DNA of 64,000 nucleotides from Chitinophagaceae bacterium (GTDB lineage: Bacteria > Bacteroidota > Bacteroidia > Chitinophagales > Chitinophagaceae), in NCBI GenBank assembly GCA_016703625.1, contig JADJBP010000001.1, positions 868,001-932,000 of the forward strand, read 5' to 3'. A program made the position numbers and the translations under genes. Numbering within the stretch: the first letter of the stretch is position 1; every line of letters begins with the position of its first letter. The notes below the pieces were generated by a model. It did no database searches. It worked only from the letters and a program-made list of their open reading frames with translations, and was not told the origin of the DNA. Positions 43,002-53,229 of this stretch are shown piece after piece.

Positions 43002-43259
43002 GTTGGTTCAATTTAAATTTGAAAAATGTTTTCACATTATACCAATCAAAAAACTGTGCCAGAACCTGAAGCAGGTGATTTTGATTTTGTTAAAACCAAT
43101 GTATGGTCAAAATTTAATTTATGAAGGTTTAATGGGCATAATGATCGTCTGTTTTATTTAACATGGCTTTTGTTGTAAGCCGGAGCCGGCCTGGAAAAAT
43201 TTTCGAAAGTTTTGAAGTGTGGCAACTTTTATGTTTATTACATGCTTTAATTTTATACC

Positions 43260-44543
43260 ATGGAACAATACGGAAAAATTCTGCTCATCGCCATGCCGGC
43301 TTTTTTATTGCTGGTGTTGTTTGAAAAATGGTATGGCTGGCGCAAGGGAAAAGATACCGTGCGTAATATGGATATGATCAGCAGCCTCAGCAGCGGCGTT
43401 ACCAATGTTACCAAAGATGTGGTAGGATTATATCTTGTCATACTTTCCTATCCGTTTTTACTGAAATATCTTGCAGTAACGTCTATCAGCAATACAGTAT
43501 TGGTTTATATCATTGCTTTTTTTGCGCTTGACTTTGCGGGTTACTGGGTGCACCGCCTGCAGCATGTGACCAATTTTTTCTGGAACGGCCATATCGTTCA
43601 TCACAGCAGTGAAGAATATAACCTGGCCTGTGCGCTGCGGCAAAGTATATCGGCCATTGTAAAGATCTATGCCATTTTCCTGTTGCCGGCTGCACTGCTT
43701 GGCGTTCCATACCCCGTGATCGCCGTGGTTGCCCCGCTTCATTTGTTTGCACAGTTCTGGTACCATACACAGCATATCGGCAGGATGGGATTTCTGGAGA
43801 AGATCATCGTTACGCCATCGCATCACCGGGTGCATCATGCCATTAACAAAGAATACCTTGATAAAAATTACGGGCAGATCTTTATTTTCTGGGATAAATG
43901 GTTTGGCACTTTCCAGGAAGAAATGCCCGCTGTGCCGCCGGTCTATGGGATCACCAGGCCGGTAAGGACCTGGAACCCGATCCGGATAAATTTTCAGCAT
44001 GTGTGGCTGCTGATAAAAGATGCCTGGAGAACGAATGACTGGAAAGAGAAATTTACTTTATGGTTCAGGCATACCGGTTACCGCCCGGCTGATGTTGCCG
44101 CAAAATACCCGGTGTATAAAATTGACGATGTATATCATTTTGAAAAATACGATACACAAACGTCACCAACACTGAATGTATGGAGCTGGATACAGTTATT
44201 GCTGATCCTGCTTTTCGTGAGTTACCTGTTTGGAAATATTGCACTCATCAACAGCCTGGATACAAATTATATCTTCTGGTATGGCGGCTTTATATTTTTA
44301 AGTGTGTATGCATTGACCGACCTGATGGACAGGAATGCTTCGGCCATCATTTGGGAATGTATCCGTTGCAGTTTCGGGCTCACTATCCTTTTTGAACAAA
44401 ACGATTGGTTTGGTGCAGGTACATATTTGCCGGCTGCGAAATTTATTCTTGGGGCTTATTTTATTGCCTCTGTTTTGGTAACGGGCTGGTTTGTGGTAAA
44501 ACATAAAAAAGAAGACCAGCAGTTGAACAGGCTGGCCATATAA
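43260..44543 (+). CDS. Alkylglycerol monooxygenase-like fatty acid hydroxylase superfamily protein
   Basis: A 427-residue membrane di-iron protein with at least seven hydrophobic segments. The histidine clusters are HRLQH, HIVHHSSEEYN and HRVHH, as in the fatty acid hydroxylase/sterol desaturase superfamily. HHSSEEYNLACALRQS is close to the signature of alkylglycerol monooxygenase (TMEM195), which cleaves ether lipids, so an ether- or sterol-lipid oxidation role is plausible but unproven. The last third is an extra helical domain. Its stop lies 1 base from the stop of the convergent dehydrogenase gene. Confidence 0.8.
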   Translation: MEQYGKILLIAMPAFLLLVLFEKWYGWRKGKDTVRNMDMISSLSSGVTNVTKDVVGLYLVILSYPFLLKYLAVTSISNTVLVYIIAFFALDFAGYWVHRLQHVTNFFWNGHIVHHSSEEYNLACALRQSISAIVKIYAIFLLPAALLGVPYPVIAVVAPLHLFAQFWYHTQHIGRMGFLEKIIVTPSHHRVHHAINKEYLDKNYGQIFIFWDKWFGTFQEEMPAVPPVYGITRPVRTWNPIRINFQHVWLLIKDAWRTNDWKEKFTLWFRHTGYRPADVAAKYPVYKIDDVYHFEKYDTQTSPTLNVWSWIQLLLILLFVSYLFGNIALINSLDTNYIFWYGGFIFLSVYALTDLMDRNASAIIWECIRCSFGLTILFEQNDWFGAGTYLPAAKFILGAYFIASVLVTGWFVVKHKKEDQQLNRLAI

Positions 44544-44544
44544 A

Positions 44545-45919
44545 TTAAATTACAGAACGGGTCAGCTCATTATTGACCGTTCTCCATATTCCCAAAGGAT
44601 TTTCATTTTTCAGTTCATCCGGCAACAGGTCATTGCTCCAGTTTTGAAAGGCGATCGGCCTGGCAAAACGTTTGATGCCATCGGCACCAAATATTTTTAA
44701 CTGCTTCCACCAGTTCATTATTTTCTTTGATGTCATTTTCAGTAGCCATTAAGGTTGCCGTTAACTGCCCTTCCAGTTGTTTGGCCACTTCAGTCATTTC
44801 ATGCATGTCTTTGCAGCGGATGATAATAGAGTAGGGGCCAAAAACTTCCAGGTGCAGAACAGGGTTGTTTATAAATGCCTGTCCGCTGGCAGTAGCAATG
44901 GTTGGTAAACCTTCATTTTCTTTTACATCCGTTTCACTTTCAGCAACCAAATGCACATCTTCCTGCAATAAGGCATTGCCTTTATTTTTTTTATACGCAT
45001 CTACTATTCCTTCATGCAACATTGGCGCCGGGGCAATTTGTTGAATGGCTTTACCAAGGTCATGCATAAAGGTTTGCAGGGCTTCACTTTCAATTCCGAT
45101 AATAATTCCGGGGTTGGTACAAAACTGTCCAACACCCAGGGGGATGGAACCTGCATACATCGCTGCAATCTCATGGGCAGAAGCGGCTAATTTTTGCGGC
45201 AATAAAAAAACAGGGTTGGTACTTCCCATTTCTGCAAAAACCGGGATGGGTTCTTTGCGCTGGTTGCCCCAATCGAATAACTGTTTGCCGCCGGAAAAAC
45301 TGCCGGTAAAACCAACAGCTTTGGTATGTGGGTGCAATACCAGGGCTTTGCCAACTTCAAAACCTGCACCATATACATGGGCAAAGATCCCTTTGGGCAT
45401 TTTGCATTTTTCTGCAGCAAGTAAAATGGCTTGTGCAACCATCTCTGAAGTTTGTGCATGTGCCGGGTGTGCTTTTACGATCACCGGGCAACCGGCAGCA
45501 AAGGCAGAGGCTGTATCGCCACCGGCGGTGGAGTAAGCAAACGGAAAATTGCTTGCACCAAAAACCACTACGGGGCCAAGCGGTACCAGCATCTTCCTGA
45601 TATCAGGTTTTGGCGGGGTCTTATCCGGAATGGCTGTATCGATCCTTGCTTCCAGCCAACCCCCTTTTTCACAGGCTTCGGCATAACTGTTCAGCTGGAA
45701 AATGGTTCTAGCCCTTTCACCCCGTAATCTTGCCTCCGGTAAATGGGTTTCCTGCATGGCAGTTTGTATCAGTTCATCGCCGCAGTTTTCCAGTTCAATG
45801 GCGATGGCTTTCATAAAAGCAGCACGCTGTTGTAAAGAAAATTTCCGGTATATATGAAATGCATTCCATGCCTGTTGCATGATCATTTCAATTTCTTTTG
45901 GACTGCTGTCGTTGAACAT
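44545..45919 (-). CDS. 2,5-Dioxovalerate (alpha-ketoglutarate semialdehyde) dehydrogenase, with C-terminal damage
   Basis: An aldehyde dehydrogenase of the KGSADH type: PLGPVVVFGASNFPFAYS, AEMGSTNPVFLLP (Glu base) and VGQFCTNPGIIIG (catalytic Cys). It performs the last step of hydroxyproline breakdown, giving 2-oxoglutarate. Around 44690-44697 the frame changes, and family-conserved sequence is missing: NNELVEAVKNI is followed at once by GADGIKRFARPIAFQNW, where members carry about 35 residues including an NG-x-PTGVEV-x-x-M-x-HGGP motif. So about 100 bases seem to be deleted in addition to the frameshift. The C-terminus LLPDELKNENPLGIWRTV is intact. Confidence 0.85.
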
Positions 45920-45950
45920 TGATTATTGAAAATTGATTATTGAATATTCT

Positions 45951-46847
45951 TTAGAGAACCGGCCTGCTTGCAATTCCGTCATTAATGATCTTTAAAATTT
46001 TCTCCCTTTCTTTTCCTTCGAGTGTTAACCTTGGTGGACGTACATTTTCTGATCCGATGCCAACCTGCGTTTCTGCGAGCTTGATATACTGAACCAGTTT
46101 GGGATGAATATCCAGTTCCAGCAGGGGCATGAACCAGCGGTATATTTTTGTGGCTTCTTCCATTTTCCCGGCTTTAACCAGGTTGTATATGGCAACGGTT
46201 TCTTTTGGAAATGCACAAACCAACCCCGCTACCCATCCATCAGCACCCAGGCACAATTCTTCCATGGCAATGGTATCAACACCACACAATATTTTATACC
46301 GGTCACCAAATCGGTTTTTCATACGGGTAACATTGCTTACATCCCTGGTTGATTCCTTAACTGCCTGTATATTTTTACAGGCCTGCAGTTCATCAAACAT
46401 ATCCAATGTTACCTCTATCTTATAATCAACCGGGTTATTATAGATCATGATGGGCAGGTCAGTTGCATCGGCCACAGTTTTAAAATAAGTTACTGTTTCG
46501 CGGTGGTCGCTTTTATATCGCATGGGAGGCAGCATCATTAACCCTTTGGCACCCCAGGCTTTGGCATATGCAGCCTGCTGCAAAGCCTCTTTGGTACTTC
46601 CTTCGGCAATGTTTAACACAACCGGAACTTTACCGTTACAGGCTGATACGGCAAATTTTATAAGTTGCTCTTTTTCGGCAGTCGTTAAAACACTGGCTTC
46701 GCCTAACGTGCCGCCCAATACAAGGCCATGTACGCCTGCATCCAGTTGCGCCTGTAAATTTTTCTCAAACAATAAAAGATCCAGCTGGTCATCAGCTGTA
46801 AATTTTGTGGTGAGTGCAGGAAATACACCTTTCCAGTCAATGCTCAT
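45951..46847 (-). CDS. DHDPS-family aldolase/deaminase, probable 1-pyrroline-4-hydroxy-2-carboxylate deaminase
   Basis: A 298-residue protein of the dihydrodipicolinate synthase/N-acetylneuraminate lyase family, from ATG 46847 (MSIDWKGVFPALTTKF); an ATG further upstream (46877) is open but adds sequence not seen in the family. Features are GLVLGGTLGEAS, the Tyr in IMIYNNP and the Schiff-base Lys in QAVKESTRD. In bacterial hydroxyproline catabolism a member of this family deaminates 1-pyrroline-4-hydroxy-2-carboxylate to 2-oxoglutarate semialdehyde, the substrate of the next gene. A sugar-acid aldolase role would be the alternative without this context. Confidence 0.85.
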   Translation of the reverse strand: MSIDWKGVFPALTTKFTADDQLDLLLFEKNLQAQLDAGVHGLVLGGTLGEASVLTTAEKEQLIKFAVSACNGKVPVVLNIAEGSTKEALQQAAYAKAWGAKGLMMLPPMRYKSDHRETVTYFKTVADATDLPIMIYNNPVDYKIEVTLDMFDELQACKNIQAVKESTRDVSNVTRMKNRFGDRYKILCGVDTIAMEELCLGADGWVAGLVCAFPKETVAIYNLVKAGKMEEATKIYRWFMPLLELDIHPKLVQYIKLAETQVGIGSENVRPPRLTLEGKEREKILKIINDGIASRPVL

Positions 46848-47073
46848 ACATAATGATTTTTGATAAAGATAAATCATAGATGATTAAGTTCATTTGCGTT
46901 TTATTTTTTTGCCCGGAAGGGCAGCTGCCATCGAATATTTTTTATACAAATACGCTGTGCCTAAAGGGATTATCATTAAAAAAAAGAAATAGCGGGGTGT
47001 CAATTAGAATTATGACAGTTTTATTGATTATTTTGCTCTATCATTCTTAAAATTAACCTGCTAAAAAACACTT

Positions 47074-50000
47074 ATGAAGCAATTTTTTACCCGTTGTACA
47101 ATTTTGATATTTCTCCTTTTGCCTGTTGCTTTATTTGGGCAGGTTGGCCAGGATTACCATATTTTACTGCATTCCGGAAAATTTATCCCTGAAGAAAATA
47201 TCATTAATATCACTAAAGCTGCACCGGTTTTTCAGCAAAGCCTTTTTAAAGGAAAACACTATGTGGTGATCCAGTTTAAAGCTTTGCCAACCCAGTTGCA
47301 GAAAGATGACCTGAAAGCAGCGGGTATTGAGTTAATAGACTACATACCCAATAACGCTTATACAGCAAGTGTTTCAGAAAATGTAAATAATGCAGTACTG
47401 CGGTCATCCTTATTCAGGGCAGTGTTTCAGTTTAAACCAGCTGATAAAACAGTATCTGCTATCCTTGCAGGCAGCATTGCCCCGCATGCCATTAAACAGG
47501 CAGGTTTTGTTGATCTTACTATCATCACATACGAAAAACTTTCGCAGTTTGACATCGGAAGTTCATTGCAGACGCTTGGAGCAGCCATTATTGAAGATAT
47601 GCCTGTGTTCAGGAGTTTTGTAGTGCGTGTGCCACAGGATAAAATGGTACAGCTGGTAGCCATGCCATTTATTCAATGGGTTGAATTCATTGACCCGCCA
47701 AATGTTTTGGAAAATACTTTGGGAAGAACTTTGCACCGGGTAAATATTTTGAATGACGGGGTAAGAAATTTAAAAGGCGAAGATGTAAATGTTGGTATCT
47801 GGGATGAAGGGGCAATAGGGGCACATCTTGATTTTAGTCCGGCAGGGCGAGTAACACAGGTTGAAACCAGTGGAGTAAGTACACATTCTACCCACTGTTC
47901 GGGAACAATTTTGGGCCGCGGACTTATAAACCCCAATGCGAGGGGTATGGCTCCCAATGCACAATTGTTCTCCTATAATTTTAGCGGCAATATCCAGAAT
48001 GAGATGGCCGCAGGGATACCGGCAAATAACCTGGTAGTGAGCAGTCACTCTTACGGCAGTACGCAAACCTGTGGTTTAAACGGAGCCGGTGTAACCTATT
48101 CGGCTACCAGCCGGGCAACAGATATCAATCTTAATAATTTCCCTTTTCATTTGCATTGTCATTCTTCGGGTAATTCGCAGGCGGCATGTACAGGCGGATG
48201 GTCAACCATTACCGCCAGCGGGAAATCGGCTAAAAATAATATACTTGTTGCCAACATCACAACAGCCGAAGTATTATCAGGCAGCAGCAGTTGCGGCCCG
48301 GTGCAGGACGGCAGGGTAAAGCCTGAGATCAGTGCATTTGGTACAAGTGTTTTGTCCACTTATCCCAACAATGCTTATGCTACCATTTCGGGTACATCCA
48401 TGGCTACACCGGGAGTTGCAGGCTCGGTAACGTTACTGGTGCAACGCTACAAACAGTTAAATGCAAATGTGCTGCCTCCATCTACTTTAATTAAGAATAC
48501 GATCCTGAACACAGCGCACGACCTGGGAAACCCGGGCCCTGATTACCGTTTTGGATACGGCCGAATCAACGCGCTGGAAGCAGTAAAGATCCTGGAAACA
48601 AACCGCTATGTGCTTAATACCATTACTACCGGCGCTACCATTGATCAGTCTATAACTGTGCCTGCGGGTGCTGCCCGTTTAAGGGTTATGCTTACCTGGA
48701 ATGATCCTGCAGGTACAGCCAATGCAAACCCGGCACTGGTGAATAATTTAAACCTCACCGTTATCAATGGCGCAACAACTACTTTGCCCTGGATACTGGA
48801 TCCCGTAAACCCTGCAAACAGTGCTACCCGCGGCGTTGATGTGGTCAGCAATATTGAACAGGTAACCATTGATAACCCTACTTCGGGCACTTATACATTA
48901 CGGGTTAATGGTTTAGCGGTGCCTACCGGCCCAAACCAGGCTTACGCTTTAACCTGGAGTGTTGAGATGCCTTATATTGAAATACTTTATCCAAACGGTA
49001 ATGAAAATTTCAATCCAGGATCAAGTGAAACCATCACCTGGAACAATGCCGGTGTAACTTCAAACCAAACCGTTGAATATTCATTGAATAATGGAAGCAG
49101 CTGGACAACGATCTCATCAACCGTTCCGGCAACAACTACAAGGCTGGTATGGTCAATTCCGGCTGCCAATACGTCAACCGCTTTGGTTAGAATTTCAAGT
49201 GGCTCTTTAACAGACCAGAGTGATGCCACATTTAAGATACTGGGAACTGCAACAGGATTTGCAGGTTCAGGGGTAAGCTGTAATGCCGGCGAAATCAGCT
49301 TTAGCTGGAATACGGTTACCGATGCCACGCATTATGATATCAGCAGGTTTAATGCAACAACAGGCAATTTTGAAATTCTGCAGGCTGATATTACCGGCAC
49401 AACCTTTACGGCTACCGGCTTAACGCCCGGCCTGAGTATGTGGTTCCACATCCGGGCAAAAAATAATACCACCGGTGCACAGGGCGAAAGATCAAATGCC
49501 ATTAATGTAACGGTATCCGTTGGGGGTGGAGGCATTCCTGCTCCCGGGGCTATTAGCGGTCAAAATACCATTTGCGGTACTCCCGTGAATGTACCATATT
49601 CTATTGCTGCGGTTCCGGGTGCAGTCAGTTATACCTGGACTGTACCGCCGGGTGCAAATATTGCAGGCGGACAGGGAACAACAGCCATCACGGTTAATTA
49701 CCCGGGTGGCAGTACCAGTGGAAATGTAAGTGTTACGGCCAGTAACGGCAGTTGCAGTACAGCGCCTTCCCTGTTGCCGGTAACGGTTGGCAGTTCGGCT
49801 GTTGCAGCACCGGTTTCAGGTGGTGACCAGTTACAAACAGTTTGCCAGGGAGGTGTAGTTCCAACCTTAACTGCAACAGCAACTGTTCCGGCAGGCCATT
49901 CGGTTGTTTGGTACAATGCAGCTACAGGGGGAACAGTGGTACCATCTCCAACATTAAATTCGATCGGCACAGTAACTTATTATGCTGCCAGTGTTAACAA

Positions 50001-50997
50001 TACAACTTTATGCGAAAGTGCAGCACGCACTGCCGTGATACTTACCATAAACAGTGTACCCGGTGCAACATCATCTGCTGCCGGACCAACTACTTTTTGC
50101 CAGGGAGGCAGCGTGATGCTGACTGCCAGCAGCGGTACATCTTATCTCTGGAGTAATGGTGCAACTACACAATCCATAACGGTTACTGCAACCGGTAATT
50201 ATACCTGTGCAGTAACCACGGCTACCTGTACCAGCACAACGCCGGCAATAACGGTTACGGTTAATCCAAAACCTGCTGCATCCGTTACAGCGGGTGGGCC
50301 AACCGTGATGTGCCAGCCAAATACTGTTGTACTTACTGCATCGGCCGGCAGCAGCTGGTTGTGGAGTAACGGTGCAACTACGCAGTCAATCACCGTTTCA
50401 ACTAGCGGCAACTATTCGGTTACTGTTACCAATGCCAGTGGTTGTGTTTCCGATCCGTCTGTAGCCATACCCGTAACAGTTAGCCCGCAGCCGGCTGTCC
50501 AGATCTCAGCGGCACCTTATACCAGGCTTTTGCCAGGTTTATCAACAACACTTACGGCAAATGTTACACCGCCGGGTACCTATAATTATATATGGATGAA
50601 GAACGGGGTTATCATACCCGGTGCTTTGGGTTCAACGTTAACTGTACATCTTGACCAGTTGGGCAGTTACTCGGTGCAGGTTACCAATGCAGGCAATTGC
50701 AGCAATACTTCTTCTATTGTAAGTATTTCCGACTCGGCATCTGTTAAATTGTTTATACTGCCCAATCCAAACAGGGGGCAGTTTGATGTGATCTACCACA
50801 GTGCTTCGGCCAATACGCACTCATTAAGGATCTTTGATTCAAAAGGAGCATTGGCTTTCCGTAATGATTACCCGATCACAGGGCCATACCAGCGCATGTC
50901 AGTTGATATGAGAAATGCCGGTAAGGGTACCTATATCGTTGCCCTGTTCAACAGCAGCGGAAAAAGGGTAGCATCAGGGAAAGTGGTCATTCAATAA
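47074..50997 (+). CDS. Secreted subtilase with Ig-like repeats and T9SS sorting domain
   Basis: A 1307-residue extracellular protease. Order: signal peptide (1-22), propeptide region (to about 215), S8 peptidase domain with Asp near 243 (VGIWDEGAIG), His near 273 (STHSTHCSGT) and Ser near 441 (ISGTSMATPG), a CUB/PPC-like beta domain (to about 640), a Ser/Thr-rich Ig-like domain, a fibronectin type III domain (about 715-815), several Ig/PKD-like repeats with a recurring LWSNGATTQSITV unit, and a C-terminal T9SS type A sorting domain (from LFILPNPNRGQFDV). It is therefore exported through Sec and then the type IX system. Terminator follows at once. Confidence 0.95.
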   Translation: MKQFFTRCTILIFLLLPVALFGQVGQDYHILLHSGKFIPEENIINITKAAPVFQQSLFKGKHYVVIQFKALPTQLQKDDLKAAGIELIDYIPNNAYTASVSENVNNAVLRSSLFRAVFQFKPADKTVSAILAGSIAPHAIKQAGFVDLTIITYEKLSQFDIGSSLQTLGAAIIEDMPVFRSFVVRVPQDKMVQLVAMPFIQWVEFIDPPNVLENTLGRTLHRVNILNDGVRNLKGEDVNVGIWDEGAIGAHLDFSPAGRVTQVETSGVSTHSTHCSGTILGRGLINPNARGMAPNAQLFSYNFSGNIQNEMAAGIPANNLVVSSHSYGSTQTCGLNGAGVTYSATSRATDINLNNFPFHLHCHSSGNSQAACTGGWSTITASGKSAKNNILVANITTAEVLSGSSSCGPVQDGRVKPEISAFGTSVLSTYPNNAYATISGTSMATPGVAGSVTLLVQRYKQLNANVLPPSTLIKNTILNTAHDLGNPGPDYRFGYGRINALEAVKILETNRYVLNTITTGATIDQSITVPAGAARLRVMLTWNDPAGTANANPALVNNLNLTVINGATTTLPWILDPVNPANSATRGVDVVSNIEQVTIDNPTSGTYTLRVNGLAVPTGPNQAYALTWSVEMPYIEILYPNGNENFNPGSSETITWNNAGVTSNQTVEYSLNNGSSWTTISSTVPATTTRLVWSIPAANTSTALVRISSGSLTDQSDATFKILGTATGFAGSGVSCNAGEISFSWNTVTDATHYDISRFNATTGNFEILQADITGTTFTATGLTPGLSMWFHIRAKNNTTGAQGERSNAINVTVSVGGGGIPAPGAISGQNTICGTPVNVPYSIAAVPGAVSYTWTVPPGANIAGGQGTTAITVNYPGGSTSGNVSVTASNGSCSTAPSLLPVTVGSSAVAAPVSGGDQLQTVCQGGVVPTLTATATVPAGHSVVWYNAATGGTVVPSPTLNSIGTVTYYAASVNNTTLCESAARTAVILTINSVPGATSSAAGPTTFCQGGSVMLTASSGTSYLWSNGATTQSITVTATGNYTCAVTTATCTSTTPAITVTVNPKPAASVTAGGPTVMCQPNTVVLTASAGSSWLWSNGATTQSITVSTSGNYSVTVTNASGCVSDPSVAIPVTVSPQPAVQISAAPYTRLLPGLSTTLTANVTPPGTYNYIWMKNGVIIPGALGSTLTVHLDQLGSYSVQVTNAGNCSNTSSIVSISDSASVKLFILPNPNRGQFDVIYHSASANTHSLRIFDSKGALAFRNDYPITGPYQRMSVDMRNAGKGTYIVALFNSSGKRVASGKVVIQ

Positions 50998-51020
50998 CTG
51001 AACAACTTTGGATCTGTATA

Positions 51021-51050
51021 AACCGCCCCAATTTGGGGCGGTTTTTTTTA
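51021..51050 (+). terminator. Terminator after the subtilase
   Basis: Arms AACCGCCCC (51021-51029) and GGGGCGGTT (51035-51043), then eight T residues. A textbook intrinsic terminator. Confidence 0.92.
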
Positions 51051-51210
51051 TAGCGCATTTTATACAGGGTAGTATGGAACAGGGTTTAATGGCATTACCT
51101 GCTTACCGGTTTTCTTTTACTAAACTTTCACATACTGGCTTTTAATTCAAGCACAGTTATTGCATCTATAGGTTGTAGAAGATGATTAAAACCATTAAAA
51201 AGGACTAAAT

Positions 51211-51801
51211 ATGAAATACAGATCAATAAATTGGGTAGCTGCCGCTGCATTTGTAGCTGTAGCTTTTCTTTCCGGCTGTGCCGGTACGGCCCAAATCGAA
51301 AAAGACAATGCAGTTGATTTCAGCAGGTACCAAACTTATGCCTGGATGGAAAAACCAACAGTTGAAGGGGAAAAGGGTACCCGGAACAATGAACTCATCG
51401 AAGCCAATATCCGCAATTCAGTAAATAGTGAGTTGATGAAGAAAGGCTGGAAAGAAGTAAACGCACAACCTGATATCATGCTGAATGTTGAATTGCTGGT
51501 TGAAAAAAACCAGGTAGAACAGAAAGACGCAGTTTATTCACCATCATATACCCGCAGTTATTACAACCGCTATACGGGCCGTGTAGTTACCCTCTATTAT
51601 CCCGGTCAGTTTGTAGGTTACGACAGTTATGCAACTACGGTTAAAGAAGCAACCATTACCATAACCCTGGTGGATAATAAAACAGACAAAACGGTTTGGC
51701 AGGGCTGGACAACCAGCGAACTGAATGGCGGCAGGATCACCGGTAAGGAAATTGACAGGAGCGTTAAAACGATCTTTAAGAAATTTGATGCCGGGAAATA
51801 A
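51211..51801 (+). CDS. DUF4136 lipoprotein
   Basis: A 196-residue lipoprotein (lipobox LSGC, Cys near residue 23) with the DUF4136 pattern: DFSRYQTYAWMEKP at the start, IRNSVNSELMKKGWKEV in the middle and a C-terminal TLVDNKTDKTVWQGWTTSEL with GKEIDRSVKTIFKKF. The family is widespread and uncharacterised, predicted to sit in the outer membrane leaflet. A Tyr-rich insertion (SPSYTRSYYNRYTGR) is unusual. Monocistronic with a terminator. Confidence 0.85.
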   Translation: MKYRSINWVAAAAFVAVAFLSGCAGTAQIEKDNAVDFSRYQTYAWMEKPTVEGEKGTRNNELIEANIRNSVNSELMKKGWKEVNAQPDIMLNVELLVEKNQVEQKDAVYSPSYTRSYYNRYTGRVVTLYYPGQFVGYDSYATTVKEATITITLVDNKTDKTVWQGWTTSELNGGRITGKEIDRSVKTIFKKFDAGK

Positions 51802-51829
51802 AATTATACAACAGGCACTATATACAGCA

Positions 51830-51858
51830 AAAGTCATCCCAAACGGGATGGCTTTTTG
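51830..51858 (+). terminator. Terminator after the DUF4136 gene
   Basis: Hairpin AGTCATCCC/GGGATGGCT with a 4-base loop, followed by TTTTT. Confidence 0.75.
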
Positions 51859-52035
51859 CATAAGGCCTGGCCTGGATTGCATTGCAATTGCAGCTTCGCA
51901 GGGTACGTACAATCTTTGCCGGTTTATATCCTTTTTTTATAACTGTTATAAATAAACGTTATATTAGTTCCCGGTTTACCTCTTGAAGCTGCCTGGTCCT
52001 GCCCCAACATTTATTAATTATTAAATCAAACTAAC

Positions 52036-52838
52036 ATGAAAAGAATCGTAATGATCTCGGCGGCCCTGTTTTTCCTGGCGGCCTGCAACAATGCAGATGA
52101 CAAATCAGCGGAAAAAAAAGTAAAGTACAGCGACCTGGCCAATGACAATCTTAAAGGAGCCATTGAAACCATTGAGGATACCCCTTACCAGGCCGACAGT
52201 ACCGGTAAAGCGGGTGCCATGGATTCATGCTGTATTGAAATAACCCAGTTTGATGAAAACGGGAATGCCGTTAAAGTCACTACAAAAGACAGCAAAGGAA
52301 CGGTAACAAAGGAATCTGTTTTCACCAGGCATGAAAACGGATTATGGACAGGCGCTTCCGATACCAAAGACGGCAAACCTGCAGGTGGTATGAAAGTAAC
52401 TGTTGATGATAAAGGCATGTACACCCTGGCACAGACAACTGATTCTGCCGGTAAACCGGATATGTATTATACCAACATCACTCAAAATGACTTTGGACAG
52501 GTTACCGGCTGGAAGCAATATGATAAAGACAGTGTTTTCAGGGGCGAAGGTGCAAGTACCTTTGACAAAAGTTTATTTACCGGGTTTACCTCAAAAGACA
52601 GCGTGGGCAAGGTAACTTCTACCACCGCTGTAAAATATAATGATAAAGGGAGCAGGTTGAAAACACCAATACAAACATCACCAAAGATTCTACAACAACC
52701 AAGGTTACCAAATATACCTACGAATCACATGATGAGAACGGCAACTGGACCCAGCGCACAGAATGGGATGATAAAGGCAAGGCAAAAAAGATCACCAAGC
52801 GAACCTATACTTACAGGAAGGAAGAAGCGAAAAAATAA
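52036..52838 (+). CDS. Lipoprotein of unknown function (frameshifted)
   Basis: A lipoprotein of about 267 residues after repair. The signal ends FFLAACNN (Cys near residue 17). The mature part consists of beta-hairpin units such as FDENGNAVKVTTKDSKGTV and VKYNDKG, similar to Bacteroidota wall-associated repeat lipoproteins; no function is known. One base appears to be missing in the G3 run 52648-52650: restoring it gives GEQVENTNTNITKDSTTTK and ends at 52838 with TYRKEEAKK, which fits the rest far better than the basic, Pro-rich tail of the uncorrected frame. Confidence 0.7.
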
Positions 52839-52865
52839 AACTGGTTCTGTCAAATGTAAATAAAA

Positions 52866-52896
52866 AGGCCTCTCAAAATTTTTGAGAGGCTTTTTT
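52866..52896 (+). terminator. Terminator after the repeat lipoprotein
   Basis: GCCTCTC and GAGAGGC arms with an A4/T5 inner pairing, followed by six T residues. Confidence 0.85.
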
Positions 52897-52927
52897 AATG
52901 ACTAATGACCAATGACTGGTTTTTATG

Positions 52928-52999
52928 TACCACGTACGGGATTCGAACCCGTGATTCCTCCGTGAAAGGGAGGCGTCTTAACCTCTTGACCAACGCGGC
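52928..52999 (-). tRNA. tRNA-Glu (anticodon UUC)
   Basis: Full cloverleaf on the minus strand: a 7-bp acceptor stem with two G-T pairs, D arm, anticodon stem CCTCC/GGAGG around the loop CTTTCAC (anticodon TTC, Glu), and T arm with TTCGAAT. The CCA end is not encoded. It has its own promoter at 53019-53050. Confidence 0.95.
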
Positions 53000-53018
53000 A
53001 TTTCCTGTTAAAGGACGG

Positions 53019-53050
53019 CAAAGATAACGTGTGGCAGTTTTTCAGCCAAA
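53019..53050 (-). promoter_or_regulatory. Promoter of tRNA-Glu
   Basis: On the minus strand TTTG (53050-53047), a 20-base spacer, then TATCTTTG (53026-53019), a perfect Bacteroidota promoter. It ends about 20 bases before the mature tRNA. Confidence 0.8.
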
Positions 53051-53191
53051 TAATTTAAATAGACGGGCCTGTTTTATTAAGCATTCGGTTTTTGCCCTTG
53101 CACCAGTACCAGGCTGATGCTGCATTTCACCAGTTTTTGGATCCAAAATAATAATTAAAAATATTCTCATTAAAAACCGATCACATATTCG

Positions 53192-53199
53192 TAAATTTG
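53192..53199 (+). promoter_or_regulatory. Candidate -7 element of the gapA promoter
   Basis: TAAATTTG is an exact TAnnTTTG match 31 bases before the GAPDH start. A good -33 TTTG is not seen. Confidence 0.45.
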
Positions 53200-53229
53200 C
53201 AACTCAATTTTTAAATTCAAACAACAGAT

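Noticed and set aside
44180..44395. 71-residue frame inside the alkylglycerol monooxygenase-like gene
   Set aside because: It is out of frame with the well supported membrane helices and shows no family pattern.
48987..50411. Several minus-strand frames of 60-113 residues opposite the subtilase repeats
   Set aside because: They are complement-strand frames of the Thr/Ala/Gly-rich Ig-like repeats and have no independent support.
53041..53229. Riboswitch or leader RNA upstream of gapA
   Set aside because: The gap holds the tRNA-Glu promoter and a -7 element for gapA; I see no conserved aptamer-like fold.
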